From Leuctra nigra (Eukaryota > Arthropoda > Insecta > Plecoptera > Leuctridae), in assembly GCA_934045905.1 (NCBI GenBank), contig OW203768.1, forward strand, positions 2,260,316 to 2,324,315: a stretch of 64,000 nucleotides of DNA, read 5' to 3'. Shown one piece after another: positions 18,409 to 28,517 of the stretch (the first letter of the stretch is position 1; each line of letters starts with the position of its first letter). The notes beneath the pieces were generated by a model. The model did not search any database. It was not told the origin of the DNA and was given only the letters and a program-made list of their open reading frames with translations. The translations under genes and the position numbers were made by a program.

Positions 18409-18591
18409 ATGGCGGCGGCAGCAACAACGTGTGGAGCGCAGACCGCATGCGCAAGGTCCAAGAGCGCAGGAAGAAGAGGAGGAAGCGTTATCGATGTCTC
18501 TGGCTCAAAGTGCCATATCCGGTTCCCGAAGATTGCGTCTGCTCCTGCTGAAACCGGTTCCAAGTCGCCGCAACCGGTTACAAGTCGCTGA
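18409..18591 (+). CDS. hypothetical small ORF or first coding exon
   Basis: An ATG in the context caagaATGGCGGCGGCAG opens a 60-residue frame, beginning MAAAATTCGAQTACARSKS, in a CpG-rich patch (18390-18550) inside AT-rich DNA. Translation start plus YY1-like AAnATGGCGGC is common at promoters of broadly expressed genes. The frame runs into the AACCGGTT array and stops there, so the end is probably not a true C-terminus. No family is recognised. Confidence 0.25.
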   Translation: MAAAATTCGAQTACARSKSAGRRGGSVIDVSGSKCHIRFPKIASAPAETGSKSPQPVTSR

Positions 18592-18856
18592 AACCGGTTC
18601 CAAGTCACTAAAACCGGTTCCAAGACTATGAAACCGGTTCACTGTCACTATAACCGGTTACAAGTCTCTGAAACCGGTTACAAGTCGCTGAAACCGGTTC
18701 AAAAGTCACTGTATAACCGGTTCCAAAACTATGAAACCGGTTACAAGTCGATGAAACCGGTTCACAGTCACTATAACCGGTTTCAAGACTCAGAAACCGG
18801 TTAAAAGGCGCCAAAACCGGTTCTAGTATAACCGGTTACAAGACGCTTAACCGGTT
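18552..18856. repeat. 16-copy AACCGGTT array (~20-bp period)
   Basis: The palindrome AACCGGTT occurs 16 times, starting at 18552, 18572, 18592, 18612, 18632, 18652, 18672, 18692, 18715, 18735, 18755, 18775, 18795, 18815, 18830 and 18849. Most steps are exactly 20 bp. The 12-bp spacers vary (caagtcgctg, actgtcacta and others), while all 16 palindromes are perfect. AACCGGTT is the known consensus of Grainyhead/CP2-type factors; whether it serves as such here is inference. Confidence 0.9.
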
Positions 18857-18859
18857 CGA

Positions 18860-20639
18860 AAAAGTCGTCCGAGCCGTCAATTATGCCTGGTGATGATGAC
18901 TTGGCACAAGTGTCCAAGTATTCGTTGTTTGAATTTGGCATTATTTGAGTAGAAGTTTAGTCCCTTCAAATTCAATATTAATGAAAAACTCACATGTTTA
19001 ACTTTATATAGCTTTATACAAAACAAAATGCCAGACTGGCTATTCCTTGCTTATTATATTATTCCTCAATAGATTTCTCTCTTCAATCGTAAATATTACG
19101 TTACAAAACTGTCTAAACGGTTTTAAACTGATTTTTTACGTGCACAAACATATTTTCCATGTAAATATTGCCTCGGGGGCTTGATATGGAATTCTGTTGC
19201 TCTAATTAAACATGCATTGCTCAATAACTAACTGTCGGCCTGTATGAGCTATTGCTATGTTAATGGCAAGTTGGCAGATGCGATGATGACAGATCATCTG
19301 CTCATCTGCTCCGTGTATAGCGGCCATCTTGCCAGTTCGAAGCTAAATCATTATTGCTCGATCTCATTTAAGCAATCTTTAGATTTATTATTTTGTCGTG
19401 CAAACGAAATATTTCTATTTCGTCCTTTGTCAATAACATTTAGTATTTGTAATTTAGACGTTACGACAATTGTATTACTCCGCGGCTAACGCTTGCTATT
19501 GAGGAACTATGTTTCTTAACGCCAGGGGTGACCAACTGAGGACTACTTGTTGTCAACAGTATGATGTAAATATGTTGGTCGTCACCTTGGTGACATTAAT
19601 AAGTGTGCTGTCAGTTGATTTGATGAAACCCAGTGAAAGACAGGAAAAAGTCCTGTCAATTTGTTATGTAAAAGCCACACGCCATATTGAAATATTAACT
19701 GAGACTTGTAATAATTTTTGAGTATTATTTTAAGTTAGATTGTAGAGCATTTCATAACATTATAATGTAATAATATTGATATCGCGAATTTGTGTATATA
19801 TATTGCAAAAACAAATAAACTTTTTCACGCTCCAATTTTGAAAATAATTACATCTCCTATAATTAGGTATGTTTTATCATTTGTTTTGTGTACATTTGGT
19901 GTGACCTCGCTTACAACAAAATATAGTATTTTTGGTACGAAAATATTAAATGTTTATTTGATTTTGACAAGAGAAACAAAACATGTTCATAAAAAATTTG
20001 TAAAACATAAAATGTCAGATGTGGAAATTACCTACTGACAATTCTTTAATTTCTTATATACATATTTTTGGTGAAAAAGTGAACAAAGAGTAATCATCCA
20101 ACCCAATAAAACAATCAAAACACGGAGTAAATCGCAAAGGAAATCGTGATTTACTTAGTTTGCAGCGAAGTTCGACAAATTTATCCTTGACCCTATTGAC
20201 CTCAGTCCTAAGACTCGACTAAACAGTTGATTAAATCTCATTACAGGTTATAATTCAAGTGCTTAGTGATTGATTAGCTTATCACCAGCTTAGTCACCCT
20301 CTTAATTTACACCAGATGATATAACAACATTCATAGTAAATCATTACGCATTTTCTATGTTCAGTCGATGTAATTGTTCTATATTTGAGTAGATTTGATA
20401 GGAGATAAGATAAGAATAATAACAGTCAGTAAACTGAAGTGGTTTTTAATTCTGTCGAATTGTTATCGCTTATCTAGTGATTGTGATGCACTTACATAAC
20501 GCGTTGGTGGCGCTCTGTTGCTAATCGATGATGAGAACTAGAAGAAAGCATCGAAAGAATAATAATAAATCGTTGTAAGTTAGAATCATTTATTATCTTT
20601 ACGCACCAAAAGCACTCACTTAGTAATTTTGTGATTATA
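18860..20639. other. no gene seen; AT-rich
   Basis: Only short, low-complexity frames occur. No convincing exon, RNA gene or element boundary was recognised. Confidence 0.5.
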
Positions 20640-21254
20640 CCCACCACTAATTGCAACAGAAGGTTTAAATACATAAATCGATTCAGAAAAATGCCCTCTA
20701 CAACATATCCAAAATTCTCCCGAATCCGAGTGCCGGTAGTACTTTTTAATCAATTTTTAAGTTAATTTCCCATGTTAATTCCATCTTCCAAAAAAAAATT
20801 CAAGTAACTCCGATTTTGACGAAACTTGGCAGAATTGTTCCCCATTATAAATGAACACAAATAGCTATCTTAGCGTTTTCCTCTAAATCTCATCGTTTGG
20901 GAAATATGGCCCATTGAAAAGTAATATTTTAGTCAGTTTTCGACGATAGGTCACTTTGAGTGTAATTTGACGTTTTACGTGGTCCATATTTCCCAAACGA
21001 TGAGATTTAGAGGAAAACGCTAAGAGAGCTATTTGTGTTCATTTAGAATGGTGAACAATTCTGCCAAGTTTCGTCAAAATCGGAGTTACATGATTTTTTT
21101 TTTTTTTTGAAGATGGAAATATGGGAAATTAATTTAAAAAGTGATTAAAAAGTACTACCGGCCCTTGGATTCGGGAGGATTTTGGATATGTTGTAGAGGG
21201 CATTTTTCTGAATCGATTCATATATTGAAACCTTCTGTTGCAATTAGTGGTGGG
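20640..21254. mobile_element. fold-back MITE, ~270-bp arms
   Basis: The left arm 20640-20909 and right arm 20983-21254 are inverted copies, with outer ends CCCACCACTAATTGCAAC and its complement. The 73-bp loop contains no ORF. Similarity is high with scattered mismatches and a longer T run in the right arm. It has the architecture of a long-TIR, non-autonomous DNA transposon. No clear target duplication was seen. Confidence 0.85.
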
Positions 21255-21696
21255 TTCAGCTCTTTTTTTGCTTTAAATTACTGGGCATTAGCTCTCTTCG
21301 AAGATAGTGCTTCAACGAAGAATGACGTAATTGTGCATTATATTTTCGTCACTTTATTTCTTTATTTTTTAATATAAGCAAGTATGATATTTGTTAATTG
21401 CTAGAACATTTTGTCTTTGGTGATTTTACCTAATATACTTTACTTCCGTTTTTGAATTGATAAATATTTCTAACTTTCACGTTAGACATAGATTTTGTAA
21501 AAAAGAATGAGTTTTAAAAGTTTTCCCTCTGCACTTTTCGATTTTAAGCAAATTTCGAGACAGCTTTTGCCTGCGTTTTCACGGTGTTAAAAAGGTACAT
21601 CTCGCTTCTCTACCCGTGTCCCGTATCTTATTAATTATTTATTTATGTTATTAAACTTGGTAAGGTAGTACATGAGTAAAGAACTAGATAGGTACA

Positions 21697-22495
21697 CTAG
21701 TGGACAGGGACCCGAACCTTTATGAATAAAGGTTCGGGTTCCGGTTCCGGTTCCACAATTTTATTTTATAAAGGTTCGGGTTCCGGTTCCGGTTCTGAAA
21801 CAAATATTCTTAAAGGTTCGGTTCCGGTTCCGGTTCCTGCATAAAGGTTCCGGGTTCCGGTTCCGGTTCTAAAAATTTAAATCAAACTATATTATAAAGC
21901 TTCAGTATTACCAATGTCAAATTTAATGGAATAAATGGATTTGGATTTTCCTATGAATGCAAGCACAGGTGTGGGCAGTGTCTGTATAAAATTCACAGGA
22001 TGGTGCGCATAGTAAATATCAGAGGAGACAGTGTAGTGGCTGCAATTTTCTCCATAAGACAAGGTAAACATTCATTTTTCCTGAGCTATCATATTATTCA
22101 AATTGTCGGCAATGCAGTTCTCATCGTAGTCAGATTCAAAAATTGAAAACTCGAGCAACGTTTGCATAATGAAGACTTATTATTTCTAATCAAGAATTAA
22201 AAATTTCTACAAAAAATAAATTTTGGACATTGTTTCAAAAAATAAACTTTATACAAATCTTTGTGAATAATATTATATCCAAGTGATATACATGATTTTT
22301 TATTAAAAGAAGGAACCTTAAAGAACCTTTAAGAACCTTTAAGAACCTAATTGATTATAAAGGTTCGGGTTCCGGTTCCGGTTCTTTGGGAAAAAAGTAT
22401 AAAGGTTCCGGTTCCGGTTCTGGTTCCGAAATTATAAAGGTTCATACCGGTTCTAGGTTCCGGTTCCGGTTCCGGTTCGGGTCCCTGCTAGTGGA
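21697..22495. mobile_element. non-autonomous hAT element with 8-bp TSD
   Basis: The element 21705-22487 (783 bp) has perfect 14-bp terminal inverted repeats CAGGGACCCGAACC/GGTTCGGGTCCCTG and is flanked by the identical 8-bp CTAGTGGA at 21697-21704 and 22488-22495. The CAGGG-type ends and 8-bp duplication are hAT hallmarks. Both subterminal zones carry clusters of ggttccggttcc repeats, which in hAT elements can be transposase-binding sites. No transposase ORF is present. Confidence 0.93.
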
Positions 22496-22671
22496 AAACA
22501 AAGATAAGAAGGTATAGTAGAAAGTGAGTAACCAAGTAAAAGTCAATACAATAAATTTGCAGGAAAATAATTTTTTTAAACAATAGTAAAGATCTAATAT
22601 AATTAAAGCTATAATCTGGGGCTGACGTAAGTAATACTTTTCTGAATATTTATCAGCTTACATTAGATACA

Positions 22672-22860
22672 CGGAGCAAGTTGGCTCAGGCGACCTTCTG
22701 ATTTGCACTCCGCAGACCCTCGTATTCTCTTCGTGACTGAGGCTTTTCGTGTTTTCCCTCAGTCACAGGCACGTACTGGGAAGGTTCCCTGCGTCTCCAT
22801 GCTCCATATTCTTCATCATCACAATCCATTAGCCTAGTCGCAGAAGTCTCGCCTCGTTAA
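22672..22860 (+). repeat. SINE family 1, diverged copy with A-box-like head
   Basis: A tRNA-type start (agttggctcaggcgacc, about 22679) and degenerate B box (gaccctcgtattc) lead to cctcagtcacaggcacgtac, gggaaggttccc, an ATC-rich block and ccattagcctagtcgcag. This is an older copy of the family. Confidence 0.6.
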
Positions 22861-23070
22861 CAAGTGATTAGTGTCGAGGTTGACTCACGACACAGTAAGT
22901 GTTCGTGGAAACAACTTGCTTATCTGCCAGATAGCGACCAGGAAAACAGATTAATGACGTCATTCGACACGGCTGGATGCTGCGCGCTGATTGGTCGAGA
23001 CGGTCACGTGACGCGATTTCCATTGAACGTTATCGTTAGATTGACTTCATCAACAATGTCAGTCTATTTT
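22861..23070. promoter_or_regulatory. GC-rich patch with CRE, CCAAT and E-box motifs
   Basis: It contains atgacgtcat (about 22955), ctgattggtc (inverted CCAAT, about 22987) and ggtcacgtgac (E-box, about 23003) within 60 bp. The spacing resembles the 16.09 kb island. Promoter function is inferred only from motif clustering; no exon is visible. Confidence 0.25.
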
Positions 23071-23509
23071 CACACTAACAACCCCTATTTCCTTCCATTG
23101 TGTTTATAATGCAAAAATAATGCAGTGATGGTAAAATGTAAAATTCACAAAGAAATAAACGAACTGATGGATCAAACGTTCAAGTTTCGTTCACTAACAT
23201 AAAAAGTTCAAGTTCACCAAAAATGTGTTCAAAAGTATCTTTCCAAAATGTTTATTATTCTGGAGCAGATGATTGATTTTGCGATGTCAGGTGAAGCGTC
23301 CGGAGATTCTGGATGCGAAGGACTTTGGTTAATTGCTAATTAGGTTATAACAGGCAAATATATCACCTTAAAATATGCTGCTGAGAAACCTACAAATATC
23401 AAAAGTTATGGAAAAATATGACCTTTTTAACATTATGAATCAAGATATTTCAAAAGCTTTTGAAAAAGAAAGGAACGCGTTAGGAACCAGAACTTACCAA
23501 TCATTTCTT

Positions 23510-23640
23510 GGAAGGTGGGAAGGAGGAGGTCGTGGCCTATTATAGGGAACCTTTCCATCATTTGCCTCTCGACTGAGGGAAACTAACATGAAAACTCAGT
23601 CAAGAAGGACAGCCGATGGAAACGAACCCGGGTGTGACGT
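23510..23640 (-). repeat. SINE family 1, 5' portion
   Basis: Read on the minus strand, a B-box region (cccgggttcgtttcc) leads into ggctgtccttcttgactgag, ccctcagtcgagaggcaaa and aggccacgacctcctccttc. The downstream half is missing. Confidence 0.7.
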
Positions 23641-23760
23641 GGTGTAATGTGGTGTAACCTGGTGTGACGCGGTGTTAGCGCCAGGAATGCGGTGCGTGTC
23701 GGTGAATGCCCCAAGAGCGATGATGTGGGAGGTGTGACTCCAACACCCTGCCTAGGATTA

Positions 23761-23777
23761 CCCCCCCCCCCCCCCCC
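23761..23777. repeat. poly(C) tract, 17 bp
   Basis: 17 consecutive C residues beside the SINE fragment. The overlapping minus-strand frames translate it as polyglycine and are not considered genes. Confidence 0.85.
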
Positions 23778-23983
23778 AGACAGCACCTGGGCCAAGCAGA
23801 GGTGAGGGCAAGGACATCAGCCCCTGTCTTCATGCGCATTCCCACAGACAAGTTCCAGAACAAATTAGAACAAAGTCTTATTATTTTAATATTTCACTCC
23901 TCAATGGCAATTCGATTGTATATTATACTTAAGGGTGCTTTACTTGGCTCTTATTTTGTATGACAAGAATGCTACGACTTATG

Positions 23984-24522
23984 GCTTAAGGTGCTGCAAG
24001 CGCGAGCGATTTTGCTGCTTTTTGTAGACACTTTTTGCGATACGATTGGAGACGAAATGGGTAGACCAAATTATTTGAAATTTTAATCATGATTAGATAA
24101 AAGACAAACTTAGGGTTATCCCTTGGTACATTTTTAATTTTTTGTTTCGTTAATTAGTAATAATTAGTGGATTTTTGGTGAAAAATTAGCTATTTTCTTG
24201 TCTCCCTGGGTGCCGTATAAAATTAAATTTCAAAAATGTGCCAAGTGATAACCCTAAGTTTGTCTTTCATCTAATCAGGATTAAAATTTGAGATCAATTG
24301 GTTAACGGGTTTGGTCTCCAATCGTATCGCAAATTTCTGAGTTTTGTGCGGTTTTGTTGAATAACCGGCGCCTAATTAACGATACAACAAACAAAAATAA
24401 ATAAGTGCTACTAATATCCAATCAGACTGATCATGTGAACATCCTGTAAAAGTTACACTCACTTATGAAACAATTGTTCTCTCTCAATTTTCTAAAACGG
24501 CCCAGCGCTAGTATCACCTTAA
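23984..24522. mobile_element. fold-back element with inner ~100-bp inverted arms
   Basis: Outer ends gcttaaggtgctgc...gcgc and gcgctagtatcaccttaag are imperfect inverted copies. A stronger inner pair begins gcgatacgattggagac (about 24037) and is mirrored by gtctccaatcgtatcgc (about 24315), including acaaacttagggttatc and its complement. No ORF. The terminal CTTAAGGTG resembles the GTTAAGGTAG ends at 55425-55978. Confidence 0.7.
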
Positions 24523-26340
24523 GAGATTATGACAATTATAAGACTTGCCACAAAATTAATGGAATTTCAATTCTCTTGTGTCAAATTTGTCACCCCAAAA
24601 ATGTTCAATGGTTCAGAATCAAAATGAAATAAATTGTTGATAAATTTTTCATTTGTATTTCACTAGGAAACTTTTTGTTTCCTTGCATAAAACCAGTGGG
24701 GTCAGGAAAAATTGTTGGGTGGCAGAACAGGGCACGACCTAGGTAAAAAGCTGAGGTTGCAATTGCTGGGGGGCAGTTACCCCTGGGCCCCCAGAGCAAC
24801 CATAGACCAATTGAAATGATTCGCGTGTGCATTGTATACCTACAATGTGAAAAGTGCCTAGTTTTCCAAGGTGGTTGAATAGGTATTCACCGTCCTTGCT
24901 AGTTTTCAACATTTTACAGTTATAAAAGTGTTATACAATGAAAGCGTGAACGGTTTCAAAACGTGAAAACTCAAAATTGGCATCCTGACTGATTTTTTTC
25001 CGTCACAGCAATGTTTTTGATATTGACATGAAAACTTTTAATTTTGTCACGTTCCTAATGAATTAAAAAGTGAATGGCTCGTGAAGTAAATCCTGAAGAA
25101 AGCCTCCTGAAAAGCCGTGATTAATTATGACTGCGAGGTGTGTTTCTTTGAATGGCTGTGACTGGTCTAATCTCCCATGAACGATGCAGCGGGATGCGTT
25201 CAACAGGGCCGTGAAGCCGTGCATTCAAGCAGGCGGTGAAAGAGACGCGGACAAAGCACCGCCTTCCAAACGATCTGCTCGGGATTCACTGATCGTGATT
25301 AATTCTGGCGCCGCTCGGCACGGCACGTATTGTGGTCAAATCAAAGCAATCCCCCCCCCCCCTCCTTCCTCGCTCGTAATGGGCGATCACGGTCCAAACA
25401 CAAATCAATTCAGTTCATGTAGAAAGAGACGAATTTATGAGTTTTTTTCCAAACGACATCTCTGCATTTCATTCAAAGTTCAGCAAAACTGGATGTCAAA
25501 ACAAAATTCAATAACGATGCGAATTCGTAATATCTTGAATCATCCACAGATCTATTCATCCCAAATTATTGAATTAAAACTTTGGAAGATTCAGTATAGC
25601 TACAAAATCAGACACTAATAAAATATAAAAAACATAATGTTCCGAATTCAAATTGGGCAGCCGTGGTTTCTAAAATATAAATTCACATGGAGTTTGATCC
25701 AAAATCTATCTAGACAAACAAATAGAAAATCAGACCCTGGCATTGAAAATAATTACACTTGTCTAGAGATACTTATGAGGAAAGTCAAACATGTATGACA
25801 TTTTTAAGAAAATATATTTTTTTTCTAAAATGTTCAAGATTTTTGAAGGTTTAAAAAATCTAAAAAGTTTTACAAACAGTTTGGTTTTTCAACATTATGC
25901 ATTTTAGGCAACAAAACATTTTTTTTCAATAATAGCTACTTAGCTTATAAAAAATACATACATTGTCAATCGAAACTACATGTAACTTTTGATTAAACCA
26001 GAGCCACCCAGACAGTTCTGGAATGTTCCATGTGCATCTTGCTCTGAAACGCTGGCTTGCTTGTGGAACACCGTGTGAGGACCAATGAGCGATCCTCCAC
26101 ACAATACACGATCTAATGCGATTACCACGGCCTTCTAATACGCGCGAGATCGCAGCACTAAGCCCTGCTGTCACGGCCCCGTGGAGGGTGAGTTCAACGC
26201 CGCCATTGTTCACCAGGAATCCACGCACATGAGTTGGAACCAAACTCACGTGTGGAATGGCAAGCGTCACCGATATTGCACAAGATTTCAGCAATTATAC
26301 GAGTACGAAGACAAGACAATAATATTTGCGGAAATAAGTG
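24523..26340. other. no gene supported; GC-richer patches
   Basis: A GC-richer patch at 25130-25345 contains homeodomain-type TAATTA near 25123 and an open frame (25184-25618) that passes through a 12-C tract; no domain is recognised. A second patch at 26010-26280 carries a minus-strand frame of 122 residues without recognisable domain. Either could be a conserved non-coding segment or a 5' exon, but I cannot support a gene. Confidence 0.35.
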
Positions 26341-26981
26341 ATACGTGACAGGGTTGGGTAGTAACTTAACAAAAGTAACGCGTTACCGGTAACGCGTTAC
26401 TTTTTCAGTAACTTTTATGGTAACTCAATACTTTTTAAACCTGGTAACTTAATTACGCCTAAGTTCCTTTTTTACGGAAACTTTTTGATTTTTAAAAGTT
26501 ACTAAGAAAGTTACTTTAGAACACGTTATATCTTCTCTCCTGAGAGAAAACTTGACATTGTAAACCAAACATTTTACCTGTATCTAAATTTAGCACGCAT
26601 CAAATCATTTCATTTCCTGCCTACCTGAGTACGCGCGACCCTAACCAGCCCTTCCCCTCCCCCTCCTTTCGTCTTAGCTTGATCTACATGCGAAATGAAA
26701 TGGTCATCTATCCGTTCACCCCCTCTCTCCCCCACAGCGCATTGATACATCACCAGTCAACATAATGTCACGTGGTTACTGCCATCCCGTTGTCAAGTTT
26801 CCCTCAAAATTATCAATTTTTATCAGAGTAACTTTCATAGTAACTTTCACCGAAAATGTAACTTTCAGTTACCTATATTTTCTCAGTAACTTTAACTTTA
26901 ACTAGTTACTTTTTTGGAGAAAGTAACGTAACTTTCTAAAGTTACTTTATTTTTGGTAACTTACCCAACCCTGATACGTGA
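26341..26981. mobile_element. non-autonomous hAT element with 8-bp TSD and GTAAC subterminal repeats
   Basis: The element 26349-26973 (625 bp) has TIRs CAGGGTTGGGTA/ACCCAACCCTG (imperfect by one inner base) and identical 8-bp flanks ATACGTGA at 26341-26348 and 26974-26981. Many GTAACTTT/AAAGTTAC words fill the first 170 and last 150 bp, typical of transposase-binding subterminal repeats. No transposase is encoded. Confidence 0.93.
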
Positions 26982-27139
26982 TGGAGCCAGTTCTGGCAAA
27001 TATGGCTATTCATAGTTTGCAAGTGATGTCATCTCATTGCTGCCTGCCACCATCTTGATGGCAAAAAATTATTATTATTAAAAATAAAATTATAGGTAGC
27101 ATAGAATGACCTTGTCACAGAGTAAACTATATTGTAAAA

Positions 27140-27210
27140 ACTATCTTATTATATATATATTTATATAATATATAAATATAATATAATATATATATTTATA
27201 TATTTTACAA
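27140..27210. repeat. AT-rich palindromic tract
   Basis: A long run of alternating atat/ttata words (27148-27205), self-complementary. Low complexity. Confidence 0.7.
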
Positions 27211-27263
27211 CCACCGGAATTGTGACAAATAGTATACATGTTATCACATGTTATATTATTTTC

Positions 27264-27505
27264 CGGAACAGGGTTCGATTCCCGCGGCCGTCCTTCCTGA
27301 CTGGGTTTTTTTCGTGGTTTTCCCTCAGTCGACAGGCAAATTCTGGGAAGGTACCCTACTAATAGGCCACGACCGCCTCCTTCCCACCTTCCATCCTTAC
27401 CTACTCTTCACCATCATCTCCCAATCATCATCATAATCATTCATCCGTCGCCATTAGCCTCGCTGCAGAACAGTGCGACGTTAAGCCCCAGAAAAGAAAA
27501 AAAAA
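27264..27505 (+). repeat. tRNA-derived SINE, family 1, best-preserved copy
   Basis: It starts with a B box (gggttcgattcccg, 27271) and runs through gcggccgtccttcctgactg, ccctcagtcgacaggcaaa, taggccacgaccgcctcc, an ATC/CAT-rich block, ccgtcgccattagcc, cagtgcgacgttaagcccc and an A-rich tail. The A box is missing, so the copy is 5' truncated. The 12.6 kb copy is nearly identical in reverse orientation, implying recent activity. Confidence 0.85.
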
Positions 27506-27639
27506 CTCAAAATTCAAAAGATTTTAATTGGGACAATTTGAATCTGAAAGATTGTATTTGCCCACTTGAATTGCATAGTGAATTGGGTTGAAATATCTCA
27601 TCTGACGAGAATGAACCCTGCAAAGGTGCGCAAGTACAC

Positions 27640-27850
27640 ATTGGAATGATTGCGAGGGGGCGGGGTGCACCACATTTGCCCGGGGCCCTTCCTTCCGCCT
27701 TACGCCCTAGGCGCCGCGTGATGTACGTGTAGGTGTGGCGCCCAACCGCCCTGCACCCTGTGGGGGGCCCCCAAAGGTGCGAACCCCGTCACCTCAGCCG
27801 GGATTACCGACCCGGCTTAGCGCTGTCAGGAGGGTGTCGGGGCATTACCA
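27640..27850. other. GC-rich block of unknown nature
   Basis: About 210 bp of strongly GC-rich sequence (cccggggcccttcc; gtggggggcccccaaagg) in AT-rich surroundings. A frame opens at 27733 but no domain is recognised. It may be a repeat fragment or a promoter island. Confidence 0.3.
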
Positions 27851-28415
27851 ATGCGATGACATTTTATCACCACAAGAATTTTATTCTTAGGGGCGAGCTT
27901 CTTTGCTTTTCGGCAATTTATGACGCTGCTTTTGTTGTAGGCTTTGCGCTGGGGTAAACAATATCATTCGGTTGGTTCTCCGGTAAGTTTGTTCGGAATG
28001 TGGCAGGAATGAGGGCCTCGAATGGTAATTTGGTGGTTTAATGTGAGACAATGTGAGCAGCAGAATGCCAGACACATTTCTGCACGATTCAGAAGAGGTT
28101 TCACGGACGTAATAAATATGTTCGCAGTGCACAAGAATTTGGCATTCTTTTGAAAAGCGTTGAAAATGTTTTTACAAGTGACAAACTGCGAATTGTTTAC
28201 TAAAGCATGTTGTATTTTACTCGATCAACATTTGCAAATTGAACGACATATTTTAATTGATATAAAAGTTTTGGCCAATTTTGCGTTCTTTCGGTACCCT
28301 CGTCATTGAGAAAAAATATGCCCCGGATTTGAACGAATTATTTCTCGATTTTTTTCAAGTTATTTCAAATTGATTGTGCTGATTGTTTCGGAAAAATAAA
28401 AAAATATCTATACAC

Positions 28416-28517
28416 ATGGAGTTTTCCACTGGCTGCACTGGGGTTGTTCTGAAATGACGTCATACAAAACTCAATGCAAATTACAAACAGAGTGCAGAAG
28501 CCAGTGGAAAACGACAT
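28416..28517. mobile_element. MITE family 2, copy 1 (102 bp)
   Basis: Inverted termini atggagttttccactggc and gccagtggaaaacgacat enclose about 65 bp. The interior matches, in reverse orientation, that of 53015-53147 (gcactctgtttg, tttgcattg, tgacgtcatttcag). Confidence 0.8.

Noticed and set aside
18552..18856. AACCGGTT array as a CRISPR-like or tRNA-like array
   Set aside because: The conserved part is only 8 bp and the spacers resemble each other; it is a minisatellite or binding-site cluster.
25926..26294. 122-residue minus-strand ORF
   Set aside because: It lies in a GC-richer patch but has no domain; it overlaps a 'ccagagccaccc' repeat fragment. Recorded only as an unassigned region.
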